Shown here: positions 31,408 through 39,765 of the stretch, piece by piece | How positions within the stretch are numbered: the stretch's first letter is position 1 | How the letters are laid out: the number at the start of each line of letters is the position of its first letter | Assembly (NCBI GenBank): GCA_035630615.1 | Contig: DASQKI010000049.1 | Location: 33,552-97,551 of the forward strand | Direction of reading: 5' to 3' | Origin: DATFRX01 sp035630615 | GTDB taxonomy: Bacteria > Actinomycetota > Actinomycetes > Propionibacteriales > Nocardioidaceae | DNA length: 64,000 nt | Position numbers and translations under genes: made by a program | Notes under the pieces: model-generated | Seen by the model: the letters and a program-made list of their open reading frames with translations, nothing else | Told to the model about the DNA's origin: nothing | Databases searched by the model: none

Positions 31408-31817
31408 CGGTCCTCGAGTCCGGTGCCACGCTCGGACCGGTGGCCTACGTAGTGCGCCGGTCTGACCTGGTGCGCTACGCCGGTGCCAGCGGTGACTTCA
31501 ACCCGATTCACTGGTCGCAGCGGGTCGCGACCGAGGTCGGCCTGCCGGGCGTCATCGCCCACGGCATGTACACCCTGGCCCTGGCCGGCCGGGCGGCCGC
31601 CGAATGGGCCGGCGGCGCCGACCGCGTCGTCGAGCTCGGCAGCCGCTTCACCCGCCCGGTCGCCGTGCCCGACGACGAGGCCGGCGTGGAGGTCGAGGTC
31701 GTCGGCGACGTCAAGCCGACCGATCAGCCGGATCGGGTCCGGATCGACCTGACGGTGACGTGCGGCGGGCAGAAGGTCCTCGGCCAGGCCCGAGCCGTCG
31801 TGACCCGCAATGCCTGA
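31404..31817 (+). CDS. hadB: MaoC-type (3R)-hydroxyacyl dehydratase, HadB-like catalytic subunit
   Basis: A 137-residue hot-dog dehydratase. The hydratase-2 motif YAGASGDFNPIHWS contains the catalytic Asp and His, and GVIAHGMYTLALAGRAA follows. It forms the active partner of the upstream HadA-like protein, with which it overlaps. murB overlaps its 3' end by eight bases, so the three genes are one operon after rpmG. Confidence 0.85.
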   Translation: MTVLESGATLGPVAYVVRRSDLVRYAGASGDFNPIHWSQRVATEVGLPGVIAHGMYTLALAGRAAAEWAGGADRVVELGSRFTRPVAVPDDEAGVEVEVVGDVKPTDQPDRVRIDLTVTCGGQKVLGQARAVVTRNA

Positions 31818-32847
31818 GCGCCCGACCGTTCCGCTCGCCGAGCTCACGACCCTGCGGCTGGGCGGTCCGCCCAAGCGCCTGGTCGAGGTGCACGACGAGG
31901 CCGAGCTGATCGCCGAGGTCGCGACCTGTGACAGCACGGGTGAGCCGGTCCTCGTGCTCGGCGGCGGCAGCAACCTGGTGGTCGACGACGCGGGTTTCGA
32001 CGGCACGGTCGTCGCGGTCCGGATCGCCGGCGTCGACATCGCCGACGACGGCTGCGGCGTCCTGTCGGTGACGATCGCGCCCGGTGAGGACTGGGACGCG
32101 TTCGTCGTGCGCGCGATCGCCGAGGAATGGCGCGGCGTCGAGTGCCTGTCCGGCATCCCGGGGCGGTGCGGAGCGGTCCCGATGCAAAACGTCGGCGCGT
32201 ACGGGCAGGAGGTCTCCCAGTCGATCGCGTCGGTCCGCACGTACGACCGCAAGCACCAGCGCCAAACCACGTACGCGGCGGGCGACTGCGGGTTCGGCTA
32301 TCGCACGAGCCGGTTCAAGCGGGAGCCGGATCGCCATCTCATCCTGGGCGTCACGTTCCAGTTCGCTCGGGGCGATCTGTCGGCGCCGTTGGCCTATGCC
32401 GAGCTGGCCCGGCGGCTGGATGCCCCGATCGGATCGCGCCGGCCGAGCGCCGAGGTGCGGTCGGCCGTCCTCGAGCTGCGTCGCGGCAAGGGCATGGTGC
32501 TCGACCCCGACGATCACGACACGTGGAGCGCCGGCTCGTTCTTCACCAACCCCATCCTGGACGCCGAGCCGGCCGAGCGGCTGCCCGCTGAGGCGCCGCG
32601 GTGGCCGGTCGAAGACGGTCGGGTGAAGACCAGTGCGGCGTGGCTGATCGAGCATGCCGGCTACGGCAAGGGCTACGGCGACGGCGAGGTGCGCTTGTCG
32701 TCCAAGCACACGCTCGCACTGACCAACCGGGGCTCGGCGAGCGCCGCCGAGTTGGTGCGGCTCGCCCGCGAGGTCCGGGACGGCGTCGAGGCGCGGTTCG
32801 GAGTACGACTCGTCAACGAGCCGGTGTTGGTCGGCGTCGAGCTCTGA
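31810..32847 (+). CDS. murB: UDP-N-acetylenolpyruvoylglucosamine reductase
   Basis: A 345-residue enzyme of the type I MurB length. VLVLGGGSNLVVDDAGFDGT is the FAD-binding part, CLSGIPGRCGAVPMQNVGAY the second flavin-binding motif, SAGSFFTNP the segment with the catalytic Ser, and the C-terminal VRLVNEPVLVG has the catalytic Glu. AWLIEHAGYGKGYGDGEVRL is also typical. It reduces the enolpyruvyl group to lactate in UDP-MurNAc synthesis. Co-transcribed with the hadAB-like pair. Confidence 0.95.
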   Translation: MPERPTVPLAELTTLRLGGPPKRLVEVHDEAELIAEVATCDSTGEPVLVLGGGSNLVVDDAGFDGTVVAVRIAGVDIADDGCGVLSVTIAPGEDWDAFVVRAIAEEWRGVECLSGIPGRCGAVPMQNVGAYGQEVSQSIASVRTYDRKHQRQTTYAAGDCGFGYRTSRFKREPDRHLILGVTFQFARGDLSAPLAYAELARRLDAPIGSRRPSAEVRSAVLELRRGKGMVLDPDDHDTWSAGSFFTNPILDAEPAERLPAEAPRWPVEDGRVKTSAAWLIEHAGYGKGYGDGEVRLSSKHTLALTNRGSASAAELVRLAREVRDGVEARFGVRLVNEPVLVGVEL

Positions 32848-32859
32848 GTCGGGACGCGG

Positions 32860-33360
32860 TCAGGCGGCCGCGACCACGACGATGAGAGTCACGATTCCGA
32901 TAACGCCGAGAGCGAGCAGCACGGTCGCGACGATGCCGAGGACGTAGCCGATCGTGACCAGTTCCTCGTCGGAGTAACGACCCGGCTCGGCCGCGATCTC
33001 ACGCTTGGCCCGGCCGCCGATCACCCATGCGAACGGCCCCACCACGGTGGCCAGGCCGCCGGTGAACAGCCCGCCGACCAGCGCGATGCAGCCGAGGACC
33101 ATGACGGTGATGGCCTGCGGGTGGCGTGGCTTGGGCTGGTACGGCACGAAGGCGTACGGCTGCCCGTACCCGTAAGGCGGCGGGGGATAGGGCGGCTGCC
33201 CGGGCGGCTGCCCGGGCGGGTAGGGCGGCTGCCCGGGCGGATAGGGCGGCTGACCCGGCGGATACGGCGGTTGCCCGGGGGGCGGCTGCGGTGCGGTCTG
33301 TTCCGAGTCCGGCGTCGGCTCTGACTCCGGGCGTTCCGATGGCGGTTCGGACAATGTCAA
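32860..33360 (-). CDS. DUF4190 membrane protein with Pro/Gln-rich repeats
   Basis: A 166-residue protein. Residues ~24-70 consist of PPYPPGQ repeats and a PYGYGQPYA tail, a disordered cytoplasmic arm. Two hydrophobic helices follow (ITVMVLGCIALVGGLFTGG and VLGIVATVLLALGVIGIVTL) with the FAWVIGGRAKREI segment of the DUF4190 domain between them. It overlaps the upstream homologue by four bases. Function unknown. Confidence 0.8.
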   Translation of the reverse strand: MTLSEPPSERPESEPTPDSEQTAPQPPPGQPPYPPGQPPYPPGQPPYPPGQPPGQPPYPPPPYGYGQPYAFVPYQPKPRHPQAITVMVLGCIALVGGLFTGGLATVVGPFAWVIGGRAKREIAAEPGRYSDEELVTIGYVLGIVATVLLALGVIGIVTLIVVVAAA

Positions 33361-33692
33361 CTCCGTGCGAGGGTGATGAAGGTAAGGATCAGGACGGCGA
33401 TCGCGATCACGCCGAGCAGCAACAGGACCGTCCCGACGATGCCGAGGACGTAGCCGACCTTGAGCTCGTCCTCACCCGACCAACGGCCGGGATTGGCGTC
33501 GAACTCGCGCCGCGCCCGAGCACCGATGGCCCACGCGAAGGGACCGGTCAGCGGGAAGGCCGCGACGGCGATGACGCCGAGCACGAGCACGGTCACGGCG
33601 TCCGGATGCTTCGGCGGGATGGGTCGGGGCGGTGGCGGCGGCCCGTACGGATAGCCGGACGGCGGTTGTTGCGATGCCGACGGCTGCGTCAT
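33357..33692 (-). CDS. DUF4190 membrane protein
   Basis: A 111-residue paralogue of the next gene: short Pro-rich N-terminus (PPSGYPYGPPPPPRP), helix AVTVLVLGVIAVAAF, conserved PFAWAIGARARREFD, then VLGIVGTVLLLLGVIAIAVL. The two proteins share the same two-helix core and are translationally coupled, so they may form a hetero-oligomer. No known activity. Confidence 0.8.
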   Translation of the reverse strand: MTQPSASQQPPSGYPYGPPPPPRPIPPKHPDAVTVLVLGVIAVAAFPLTGPFAWAIGARARREFDANPGRWSGEDELKVGYVLGIVGTVLLLLGVIAIAVLILTFITLARS

Positions 33693-33725
33693 GCGTCCAC
33701 CCTCTCAAACCGGTCGCGACGCGCC

Positions 33726-34859
33726 TCACTCCGCGCCGAACTGGACGAGGACGTAGCCGAAGCCGCTCGCGTCGCCGTCACCGTCCTCGTTGAGTTGCAT
33801 CAGCAGCATGGTGTCCTGCGCCGACCAGACCGGCAGCCGGAACGATGCCGCGCGGTAGGGCGCGAGGTAGGAGCCGTGGCCGACCTCTTCCGCCTCGGCG
33901 GCCGGACTGTCGGCGAGCCGCAACGACATCGACGTCGGGGTCATCTCATCGGCCTCGGCGTAAGCGAACCCGTCGCCGTCATTGCGCCAGGTCGCCCAGG
34001 TCAGCCGACCGTCGATCTCCATCGGCTCGCCCCCGTCGAACGAATGGATGCTCGTCGGCGGCGCATCGTCGTCCGTCAACCATGCACTGGCGGCCGGGAG
34101 CACGACGACCTCGTCGCCCGCCGGAGAGGCCGAGACGGCATACCCAGGGACGTCGGAGAGCGTCTCGACGTTGCCACCGTCGAGGTCGGACATCACCAGG
34201 TCGCCGTCGCCCAGCCGCCCGTAGACGGCGGAGGTGCCGTCGGGTCCGTAGGCGACCGCGGCCGGCGGCGTGGTCGTGTCGAGGGTCCCAACCTCGTCGG
34301 GGTCGCCGCCCGAGGTCGATATCTCCATCACGGCGACCGGCTCGTCGTCGCCGGTTCGTCGGATGAACCGGATCGTCGAGTCGTCGACCCACGTCGGGGT
34401 GGTGTCGACCACGGCGTCACTGGAGTCGGCGTCGGCGATGACGTTGATCTCATGCGGAGCGACGCCGTCGTCGGTGAGGTCTGTCGCCTCGGCCGAGTCG
34501 GCGTCGAGCACCCAGATGTCGGGCTCGGTCAGGAAGACGAAGTAGTTCTCGGTGAACGCCAGCCTGCTGCTGTCCGGGCTCCACCGGATCGAGTTCGGGT
34601 CGAGCTGCAACTCGTCCGCGGTGCACCGTTCCTGGTCGCCGTCGGCGGTGTAGATGCACAGCTCGCTGTCCGCGTACGTCGCGATCCGCTCGCCGTCAGG
34701 GGAGAGGTACGCGTCTCCGAAGGGCAGGTCGAGCTCGTGTGTGTCCACGATCGTGAGCGAACTGGCCGTCGGTGCGTCGTCGCCCGAGCAGGCGGTCAGG
34801 ACGAGGCCGGACGCAGCGGCGAGCATGACAACGATGCGAGGTGCGGGCCCCAGAGTCAT
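33726..34859 (-). CDS. lipoprotein with WD40/TolB-like beta-propeller
   Basis: A 377-residue secreted lipoprotein. The signal peptide runs from ATG 34859 to the lipobox SGLVLTAC (Cys ~22). The mature protein has repeated blades of the form YLSPDGERIATYADSELCIY, IRWSPDSSRLAFTEN and YAVSASPAGDEVVVLPA, the PD40/TolB type of propeller. It is acidic. It may bind a ligand or other envelope proteins. It lies 34 bases before the DUF4190 pair on the same strand. Confidence 0.75.
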   Translation of the reverse strand: MTLGPAPRIVVMLAAASGLVLTACSGDDAPTASSLTIVDTHELDLPFGDAYLSPDGERIATYADSELCIYTADGDQERCTADELQLDPNSIRWSPDSSRLAFTENYFVFLTEPDIWVLDADSAEATDLTDDGVAPHEINVIADADSSDAVVDTTPTWVDDSTIRFIRRTGDDEPVAVMEISTSGGDPDEVGTLDTTTPPAAVAYGPDGTSAVYGRLGDGDLVMSDLDGGNVETLSDVPGYAVSASPAGDEVVVLPAASAWLTDDDAPPTSIHSFDGGEPMEIDGRLTWATWRNDGDGFAYAEADEMTPTSMSLRLADSPAAEAEEVGHGSYLAPYRAASFRLPVWSAQDTMLLMQLNEDGDGDASGFGYVLVQFGAE

Positions 34860-34878
34860 GGGCGCGCAGATTACTCCA

Positions 34879-35955
34879 CTACGGGTCGGTCGGCTCGGCC
34901 CGTATCCAGCCGTCGACGCCGTCGAGAAGTCCGGACTTGACGGAGGTCGGTGCGCAGGAGCCTCGGATCGACATCCGGGCCAGCTCGGCCAGCGTCGCGT
35001 CGTCGACCCCGTGCGCTGCGCGAACGACGGCGTACTGACCGGCCAGCCGTGACCCGAACAGCAGCGGGTCGTCGGCGCCGAGACTGATCGGGACGCCGGC
35101 GTCGAGCAGCTCCAGCACCGGTACCTCCTCGATCGACGCGTAGACGCCGAGGGAGACATTGGAGACCGGGCAGACCTCGAGGGTGACGCCGGCAGCGACG
35201 ACCGCGTCGAGCACCCGCGGATCCTCGACGCAGCGCACGCCGTGGCCGACCCGGTCGGCGTGTAGTTGGTCGAGACAGCCGGCGACGCTGTCCGGCCCGC
35301 GTAGCTCGCCGCCGTGCGGATTGCTGATCAGGTCGGCCCGGCTTGCGATCGAGAACGCCGGAGCGAAGTCATCGATGCGTCCCCGACGCTCGTCGTTGGA
35401 CAGCCCGAACCCGACGACGCCGCGCCCGGCGTACTGGGCCGCGAGCCGCGCCAGCGTACGCGCGTCGAGCGGGTGCCGCGTCCGGTTGGCGGCGATCACG
35501 ACGCCGATGCCGATGCCGACCTGGCGCTCGGCGACCCGTACGGCGTCGAGCACCAGGTCGGTAAACGCCGTGATGCCTCCGAACCGGTTGCCGTAGCCCG
35601 ACGGGTCGACCTGGATCTCCATCCAGCCGCAGCCGTCGTTGGCGTCGTCCTCGGCCGCCTCGAGGACGAGCCGGCGCAGATCGGCCTCGGTCCGCAGCAC
35701 CGACCGGGCGACGTCATAGAGCCGCTGGAAGCGAAACCAGCCCTTCTCGTCGGTGGCCGTCAGCTTGGGCGGCCAGTCCTCGGCCAACGCCGAGGGCAGC
35801 CGGATGCCGTCCCGCTGGGCCAGCTCGACCAGCGTCGTGTGCCGCATCGCCCCCGTGAAGTGCAGGTGCAGATGCGCCTTCGGCAGCGTGTGGACGTCGC
35901 GGCGCGGGGCGGCTTCGTCGTCGACGATGCGGGGATGCGGGTCGAGCGAGGTCAC
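34879..35955 (-). CDS. adenosine deaminase-family protein
   Basis: A 358-residue amidohydrolase. The zinc ligands are seen as HLHLHFTG (replacing the common ELHLHLEG), NPHGGE with the catalytic Glu, DRVGHGVR, and SLGADDPLLF. All catalytic positions of ADA-like deaminases are there. The altered HFTGAMR and GADDP contexts put it in the adenosine-deaminase-like branch rather than classical Add, so the nucleoside or base substrate is uncertain. It overlaps the HIT gene by four bases. Confidence 0.8.
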   Translation of the reverse strand: MTSLDPHPRIVDDEAAPRRDVHTLPKAHLHLHFTGAMRHTTLVELAQRDGIRLPSALAEDWPPKLTATDEKGWFRFQRLYDVARSVLRTEADLRRLVLEAAEDDANDGCGWMEIQVDPSGYGNRFGGITAFTDLVLDAVRVAERQVGIGIGVVIAANRTRHPLDARTLARLAAQYAGRGVVGFGLSNDERRGRIDDFAPAFSIASRADLISNPHGGELRGPDSVAGCLDQLHADRVGHGVRCVEDPRVLDAVVAAGVTLEVCPVSNVSLGVYASIEEVPVLELLDAGVPISLGADDPLLFGSRLAGQYAVVRAAHGVDDATLAELARMSIRGSCAPTSVKSGLLDGVDGWIRAEPTDP

Positions 35956-36401
35956 CGGCCCAGCGCCTCGCCGATCTCGTCGGCCACCCGTTTGCGATCG
36001 ACCTCGGGCACGCGTTCACCCTCCGGGCGGTCGAGCCGGGCGAAGATCTGCGGCCCGCGCTCGTCCTCCGGCTGGTCGGCCATGCGCGGCACGACGTGGA
36101 TGTGCAGGTGGGCGAAGCCCTCGGCCTCGGCGAACAGCATCACGTACGTCTTTTGGCAGCCGGTGACCTTTTGCAGCGCGCTCGTGAGGTCGGTCAGCAA
36201 AGGTCCCAGTGCGGCGGCGGCCTCGGGCTCGAGCTCGGCCAGGCTCTCGATGTGTCGCCGCGGCAAGACGACCAGCCAGCCGAGCAGCGAGCTGTTGAAG
36301 GCATGCACGACCCGCCAATGGTCGGTCACGACGATCCGCTGCCACGACGGCAGCTCGCCGGAGGACTCGACCGTGCAGGAATAGCAGCCGTCGAGGACCA
36401 T
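35952..36401 (-). CDS. HIT-family nucleotide hydrolase/transferase
   Basis: A protein of ~149 residues with the histidine triad HLHIHVVPR (~110) and the preceding SLLGWLVVLPRRHIESLAEL. Cys12/Cys15-like residues in DGCYSCTVE resemble a partial zinc site. Start ATG 36401 is chosen by homology; an overlapping GTG at 36416 adds five residues and would overlap the aminotransferase stop. It hydrolyses or transfers nucleotide groups; the substrate is unknown. It is cotranscribed with the deaminase. Confidence 0.8.
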   Translation of the reverse strand: MVLDGCYSCTVESSGELPSWQRIVVTDHWRVVHAFNSSLLGWLVVLPRRHIESLAELEPEAAAALGPLLTDLTSALQKVTGCQKTYVMLFAEAEGFAHLHIHVVPRMADQPEDERGPQIFARLDRPEGERVPEVDRKRVADEIGEALGR

Positions 36402-36405
36402 CGGG

Positions 36406-37626
36406 TCAGGCCGCACCGAGCAGCTTCTGGATCCGGCCGACGCCCTCGACGAGGTCGTCGTCGGACAGCGCGTAGGAGAGCCGGAGATAGCCGGGCGTAC
36501 CGAACGCCTCGCCTGGTACGACCGCGACCTCGACCTCTTCCAAAATGAGCTCGGCCAGCTCAGCCGAGGTCGCCGGTCGCCGACCGCCCACTTCGCGTCC
36601 GAGCACGCCCGCGACCGACGGGTACGCGTAGAACGCGCCCTTCGGCTCGGGGCAGGTCACGCCGTCGACGGCGTTGAGCAACTCGACGATGGTGCGGCGG
36701 CGGCGATCGAAGGCCTCGCGCATGCGGCTGGCGGCCGCCAGGTCGCCCGAGACGGCGGCCAGCGCCGCCCGCTGAGAGACATTGGCGACGTTGGACGTGG
36801 CATGCGACTGGAGGTTGGCCGCGGCCTTCGCGACGTCGGCCGGCGCGATCATCCAGCCGACCCGCCACCCGGTCATCGCGTACGTCTTGGCCACCCCGTT
36901 GACCACGACACAGCTGTCGGCGAGTTCGGGGACGGCGACCGGCATCGACACGGCCTCGACGCCGTCGTAGGTCAGGTGCTCGTAGATCTCGTCGGTCACG
37001 ACCCAGATGCCGTGCTCGACGGCCCACCGCCCGATCGCCGCGACCTGGTCGGGCGGATAGACCGCGCCGGTCGGGTTGGACGGTGAGCAAAACAGCAGCA
37101 CCTTGGTCCGGGTGGTCCGGGCGGCTTCGAGCTGGTCGAGGGTGACGAGATAGTCCTGCGTCTCGTCGGCGACCACCTCGACCGGCACGCCGCCAGCCAG
37201 CCGGATCGACTCCGGGTAGGTCGTCCAGTACGGCGTGGGCAGCAGCACCTCGTCACCCGGGTCGAGCAGCGTCGCGAAGGCCTCGTAGACCGCCTGCTTG
37301 CCGCCGTTGGTGACGACGACCTGGCCAGGTTCGATGGTATAGCCCGAGTCTCGTTGGGTCTTCGCGACGATCGCCTGCTTGAGCTCTGGGAGGCCGCCCG
37401 CCGGCGAATACCGGTGGTTGCGCGGGTCGGAGCAGGCCTCGATCGCGGCGGCGACGATGTAGTCGGGCGTCGGGAAGTCGGGCTCGCCGGCGCCGAAGCC
37501 GATCACCGGCCGGCCGGCCGCCTTCAGAGCCTTGGCCTTGGCGTCGACGGCGAGCGTCGCGGACTCGGCGATGCCGCCGACACGGGCAGAGATGCGGTTC
37601 GAAGAGCTGGGGGAAGCCACGGTCAT
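36406..37626 (-). CDS. aspartate/aromatic aminotransferase (class I, PLP-dependent)
   Basis: A 406-residue enzyme of fold type I. FGAGEPDFPTPDYIVAAA at the start, VTNGGKQAVYEAF, SPSNPTGAVY binding PLP, and the Schiff-base Lys in VVNGVAKTYAMTGWRVGW. It matches the AspC-type enzyme commonly found beside secE in actinobacteria. The ATG at 37626 is used because the reading frame upstream is not conserved. Transcribed away from tRNA-Trp. Confidence 0.9.
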   Translation of the reverse strand: MTVASPSSSNRISARVGGIAESATLAVDAKAKALKAAGRPVIGFGAGEPDFPTPDYIVAAAIEACSDPRNHRYSPAGGLPELKQAIVAKTQRDSGYTIEPGQVVVTNGGKQAVYEAFATLLDPGDEVLLPTPYWTTYPESIRLAGGVPVEVVADETQDYLVTLDQLEAARTTRTKVLLFCSPSNPTGAVYPPDQVAAIGRWAVEHGIWVVTDEIYEHLTYDGVEAVSMPVAVPELADSCVVVNGVAKTYAMTGWRVGWMIAPADVAKAAANLQSHATSNVANVSQRAALAAVSGDLAAASRMREAFDRRRRTIVELLNAVDGVTCPEPKGAFYAYPSVAGVLGREVGGRRPATSAELAELILEEVEVAVVPGEAFGTPGYLRLSYALSDDDLVEGVGRIQKLLGAA

Positions 37627-37705
37627 GGACTCATCGTCCCATCTCGGACACCGATCGCCTGCGTCGAGGTGCCCGTGTGTCCCGCGTCTGCGCTCGGTGC
37701 CCCGG

Positions 37706-37736
37706 TTCGACGCGGGACGGCGCGAGCCCGTACACT
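37706..37736 (+). promoter_or_regulatory. promoter of tRNA-Trp-secE-nusG
   Basis: TTCGAC (37706-37711) and TACACT (37731-37736) with 19 bases between, 84 bases before tRNA-Trp. It is the best match in the 190-base gap between the divergent aminotransferase gene and the tRNA. Confidence 0.45.
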
Positions 37737-37819
37737 CGTCTCTCCGGTGGATTCTCACCCTGAGTCGTCATGCCCTCAACCTGATTCGTCGAGGGTCGCG
37801 GATGAGGGAAGTTCGCCAA

Positions 37820-37892
37820 AGGGCAGTAGCTCAACTGGAAGAGCACCGGTCTCCAAAACCGGCGGTTGGGGGTTCGAGTCCCTCCTGCCCTG
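37820..37892 (+). tRNA. tRNA-Trp (anticodon CCA)
   Basis: A 73-base cloverleaf: acceptor AGGGCAG/CTGCCCT, D-arm GCTC-AACTGGAA-GAGC, anticodon stem CCGGT/ACCGG around CTCCAAA with anticodon CCA, T-arm GGGGG-TTCGAGT-CCCTC (one G-T pair). CCA is not encoded. It reads TGG. Its place just before secE is conserved in actinobacteria. Confidence 0.97.
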
Positions 37893-37987
37893 CGGGCCCG
37901 CCAGGCCTGGGATCGGCGCGCATGTCGGTCCACAATGGTGGGTGTAAGGAATAACGAGTACGAGACAAGTGCCAACGAGGAGGCATC

Positions 37988-38218
37988 GTGAGTGATACAC
38001 GCTCCAGCGCCGTGAAGCGTCGCGAAGGCGGCGGTCGCACGACGCCGGTGACGTTCTACCGCCAGGTCGTCGCCGAGATGCGCAAGGTCGTATGGCCCAC
38101 CCAGCAGATGGTGGTGACCTACTTCTTCGTCGTCCTTGTCTTCGTGCTCGTCATGATGAGCATCATCGCGGGGCTGGACTTCGGCTTCGGTAAGGCGATG
38201 TTCAAGGTCTTTGGCTGA
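37988..38218 (+). CDS. secE: preprotein translocase subunit SecE
   Basis: A 76-residue single-span protein. The conserved amphipathic part FYRQVVAEMRKVVWPTQQ precedes the transmembrane helix FFVVLVFVLVMMSIIAGLDF. GAGGAGG before the GTG at 37988 fixes the start. SecE stabilises the SecYEG channel. nusG follows 22 bases later. Confidence 0.96.
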   Translation: MSDTRSSAVKRREGGGRTTPVTFYRQVVAEMRKVVWPTQQMVVTYFFVVLVFVLVMMSIIAGLDFGFGKAMFKVFG

Positions 38219-38240
38219 CCGTGCGTCAGCGAATTGGTGA

Positions 38241-39197
38241 GTGAAGGTGACCGAACCAACCGTGTCCGAGCCGTACGACGAGGCAATCGAGGCGCCGGCC
38301 CCCACGTCCAGTGACAGCACTGCCGACGACGTGGAGTCGACCGACAGCGCCCCGACGGAGCCCGTCGTCGCTGACGCGACTCCGGAAGAGTCGGTCGTCG
38401 CTGAAGCGCCCGCGGAAGAGCCTGTGGTCGCTGAAGCGCCCGCGGAAGAGCCTGTGGTCGCTGACGCGACTCCGGAAGAGCCTGTGGTCGCTGACGCGAC
38501 TCCGGAAGAGCCTGTGGTCGCTGACGCGACTCCGGAAGAGCCCGTGGCCGCTGACGCCACCCCGGCCGATGGCGAGGTGTCGGACGCCGATCCGCTGGTG
38601 GAGTTTCGGCAGCGGCTGCAGAGCCAGATCGGCGACTGGTACGTCGTCCACACCTATTCCGGCATGGAGAAGCGGGTCAAGGCCAACCTCGAAAACCGGG
38701 TGACCTCCCTCAACATGGAGGACTTCATCCACGAGGTCGTCGTGCCCACCGAAGAGGTGGCCGAGATCAAAAACGGCCAGCGCAAGATGGTCCGCCGGAC
38801 CGTCCTGCCGGGCTATGTGCTGGTCCGGATGGACCTGACCGACGAGTCCTGGTCCGCGGTGCGGCACACGCCGTCGGTGACCGGCTTCGTCGGCCACGCC
38901 CACCAGCCGGTCCCGCTCAGCCTCGATGAAGTCGAAAACATGCTGGCACCGGCGGTGCAGGCCGACGTGGAGGTCCCGGCCGAGGCGGCCGAGGAGCAGC
39001 AGCAGAAGGCGACCAAGATCGAGTTCAGCGACTTCAGCGTCGGCGACTCGGTCATGGTGGTCGACGGACCGTTCGCCACGCTGCACGCCACGATCACCGA
39101 GATCAACATCGACGCACAGCGCGTCAAGGCGCTGGTCGAGATCTTCGGCCGAGAGACCCCGGTCGAGCTCAGCTTCACCCAGATCCAGAAGGTCTGA
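38241..39197 (+). CDS. nusG: transcription termination/antitermination protein NusG
   Basis: A 318-residue NusG, long because of an N-terminal extension. Residues 41-110 are seven acidic ten-residue repeats. The NGN domain (~128-235) contains WYVVHTYSGMEKRVKANLEN and RRTVLPGYVLVRMDL, and the KOW domain (~265-318) FSVGDSVMVVDGPFATLHAT. It binds RNA polymerase and couples it with Rho or the ribosome. The GTG at 38241 is chosen by position; GTG 38247 is possible. Actinobacterial NusG extensions are acidic but usually not so regular. Confidence 0.95.
   Translation: MKVTEPTVSEPYDEAIEAPAPTSSDSTADDVESTDSAPTEPVVADATPEESVVAEAPAEEPVVAEAPAEEPVVADATPEEPVVADATPEEPVVADATPEEPVAADATPADGEVSDADPLVEFRQRLQSQIGDWYVVHTYSGMEKRVKANLENRVTSLNMEDFIHEVVVPTEEVAEIKNGQRKMVRRTVLPGYVLVRMDLTDESWSAVRHTPSVTGFVGHAHQPVPLSLDEVENMLAPAVQADVEVPAEAAEEQQQKATKIEFSDFSVGDSVMVVDGPFATLHATITEINIDAQRVKALVEIFGRETPVELSFTQIQKV
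38361..38570 (+). repeat. seven 30-bp tandem repeats inside nusG
   Basis: Seven in-frame units encode P-V-V-A-(D/E)-A-(T/P)-(P/A)-E-E with small changes; units four to six are almost identical at the DNA level. The length is exactly 210 bases, so loss or gain of units keeps the frame. Such arrays expand and contract by slippage or recombination, so the copy number probably differs between strains. Confidence 0.9.
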
Positions 39198-39255
39198 CCT
39201 GTGACAGTAGGCCAAGACCACCGAAACCACAGGAAATTGAGCAAAGAAGGTTTGC

Positions 39256-39690
39256 ATGCCCCCCAAGAAGAAGAAGGTCGCCGCGCTGGTCAAGGTTCAA
39301 CTGCAGGCTGGCACGGCGACACCGGCGCCGCCCGTGGGCACCGCACTCGGCCCGCACGGCGTCAACATCATGGAGTTTTGCAAGGCCTACAACGCCGCCA
39401 CCGAGTCGATGCGTGGCAACGTCGTACCGGCCGAGATCACGATCTACGAAGACCGCTCGTTCAGCTTCATCACCAAGACGCCGCCCGCGGCCGAGCTGAT
39501 CAAGAAGGCGGCGGGTCTCGCCAAGGGATCGTCGACGCCCCACACCGACAAGGTCGGCAAGATCAGCCGCGACCAGGTGCGCGATATCGCCACCACCAAG
39601 CTCCCCGACCTCAACGCCAACGACATCGACGCCGCGATGAAGATCGTCGAAGGCACCGCGCGGTCGATGGGCGTCACCGTAGATCAGTAA
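39256..39690 (+). CDS. rplK: 50S ribosomal protein L11
   Basis: A 144-residue L11: AALVKVQLQAGTATPAPPVG in the N-terminal domain, GPHGVNIMEFCKAYN, and the RNA-binding C-terminal part (VRDIATTKLPDLNANDIDAA). It builds the GTPase-associated centre with the 23S rRNA. rplA follows after 75 bases. Confidence 0.97.
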   Translation: MPPKKKKVAALVKVQLQAGTATPAPPVGTALGPHGVNIMEFCKAYNAATESMRGNVVPAEITIYEDRSFSFITKTPPAAELIKKAAGLAKGSSTPHTDKVGKISRDQVRDIATTKLPDLNANDIDAAMKIVEGTARSMGVTVDQ

Positions 39691-39765
39691 CTCAGCAACC
39701 TGTGGCAGGGCAGCTGCGGCGCCCGAGACGACCACATCTGGTAGCACACGAGAGGACAGCCAGAC

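Noticed and set aside
33126..34940. A 604-codon plus-strand frame across the DUF4190 and lipoprotein genes
   Set aside because: It crosses three real genes on the other strand, including a signal peptide and propeller blades; its own translation is low-complexity.
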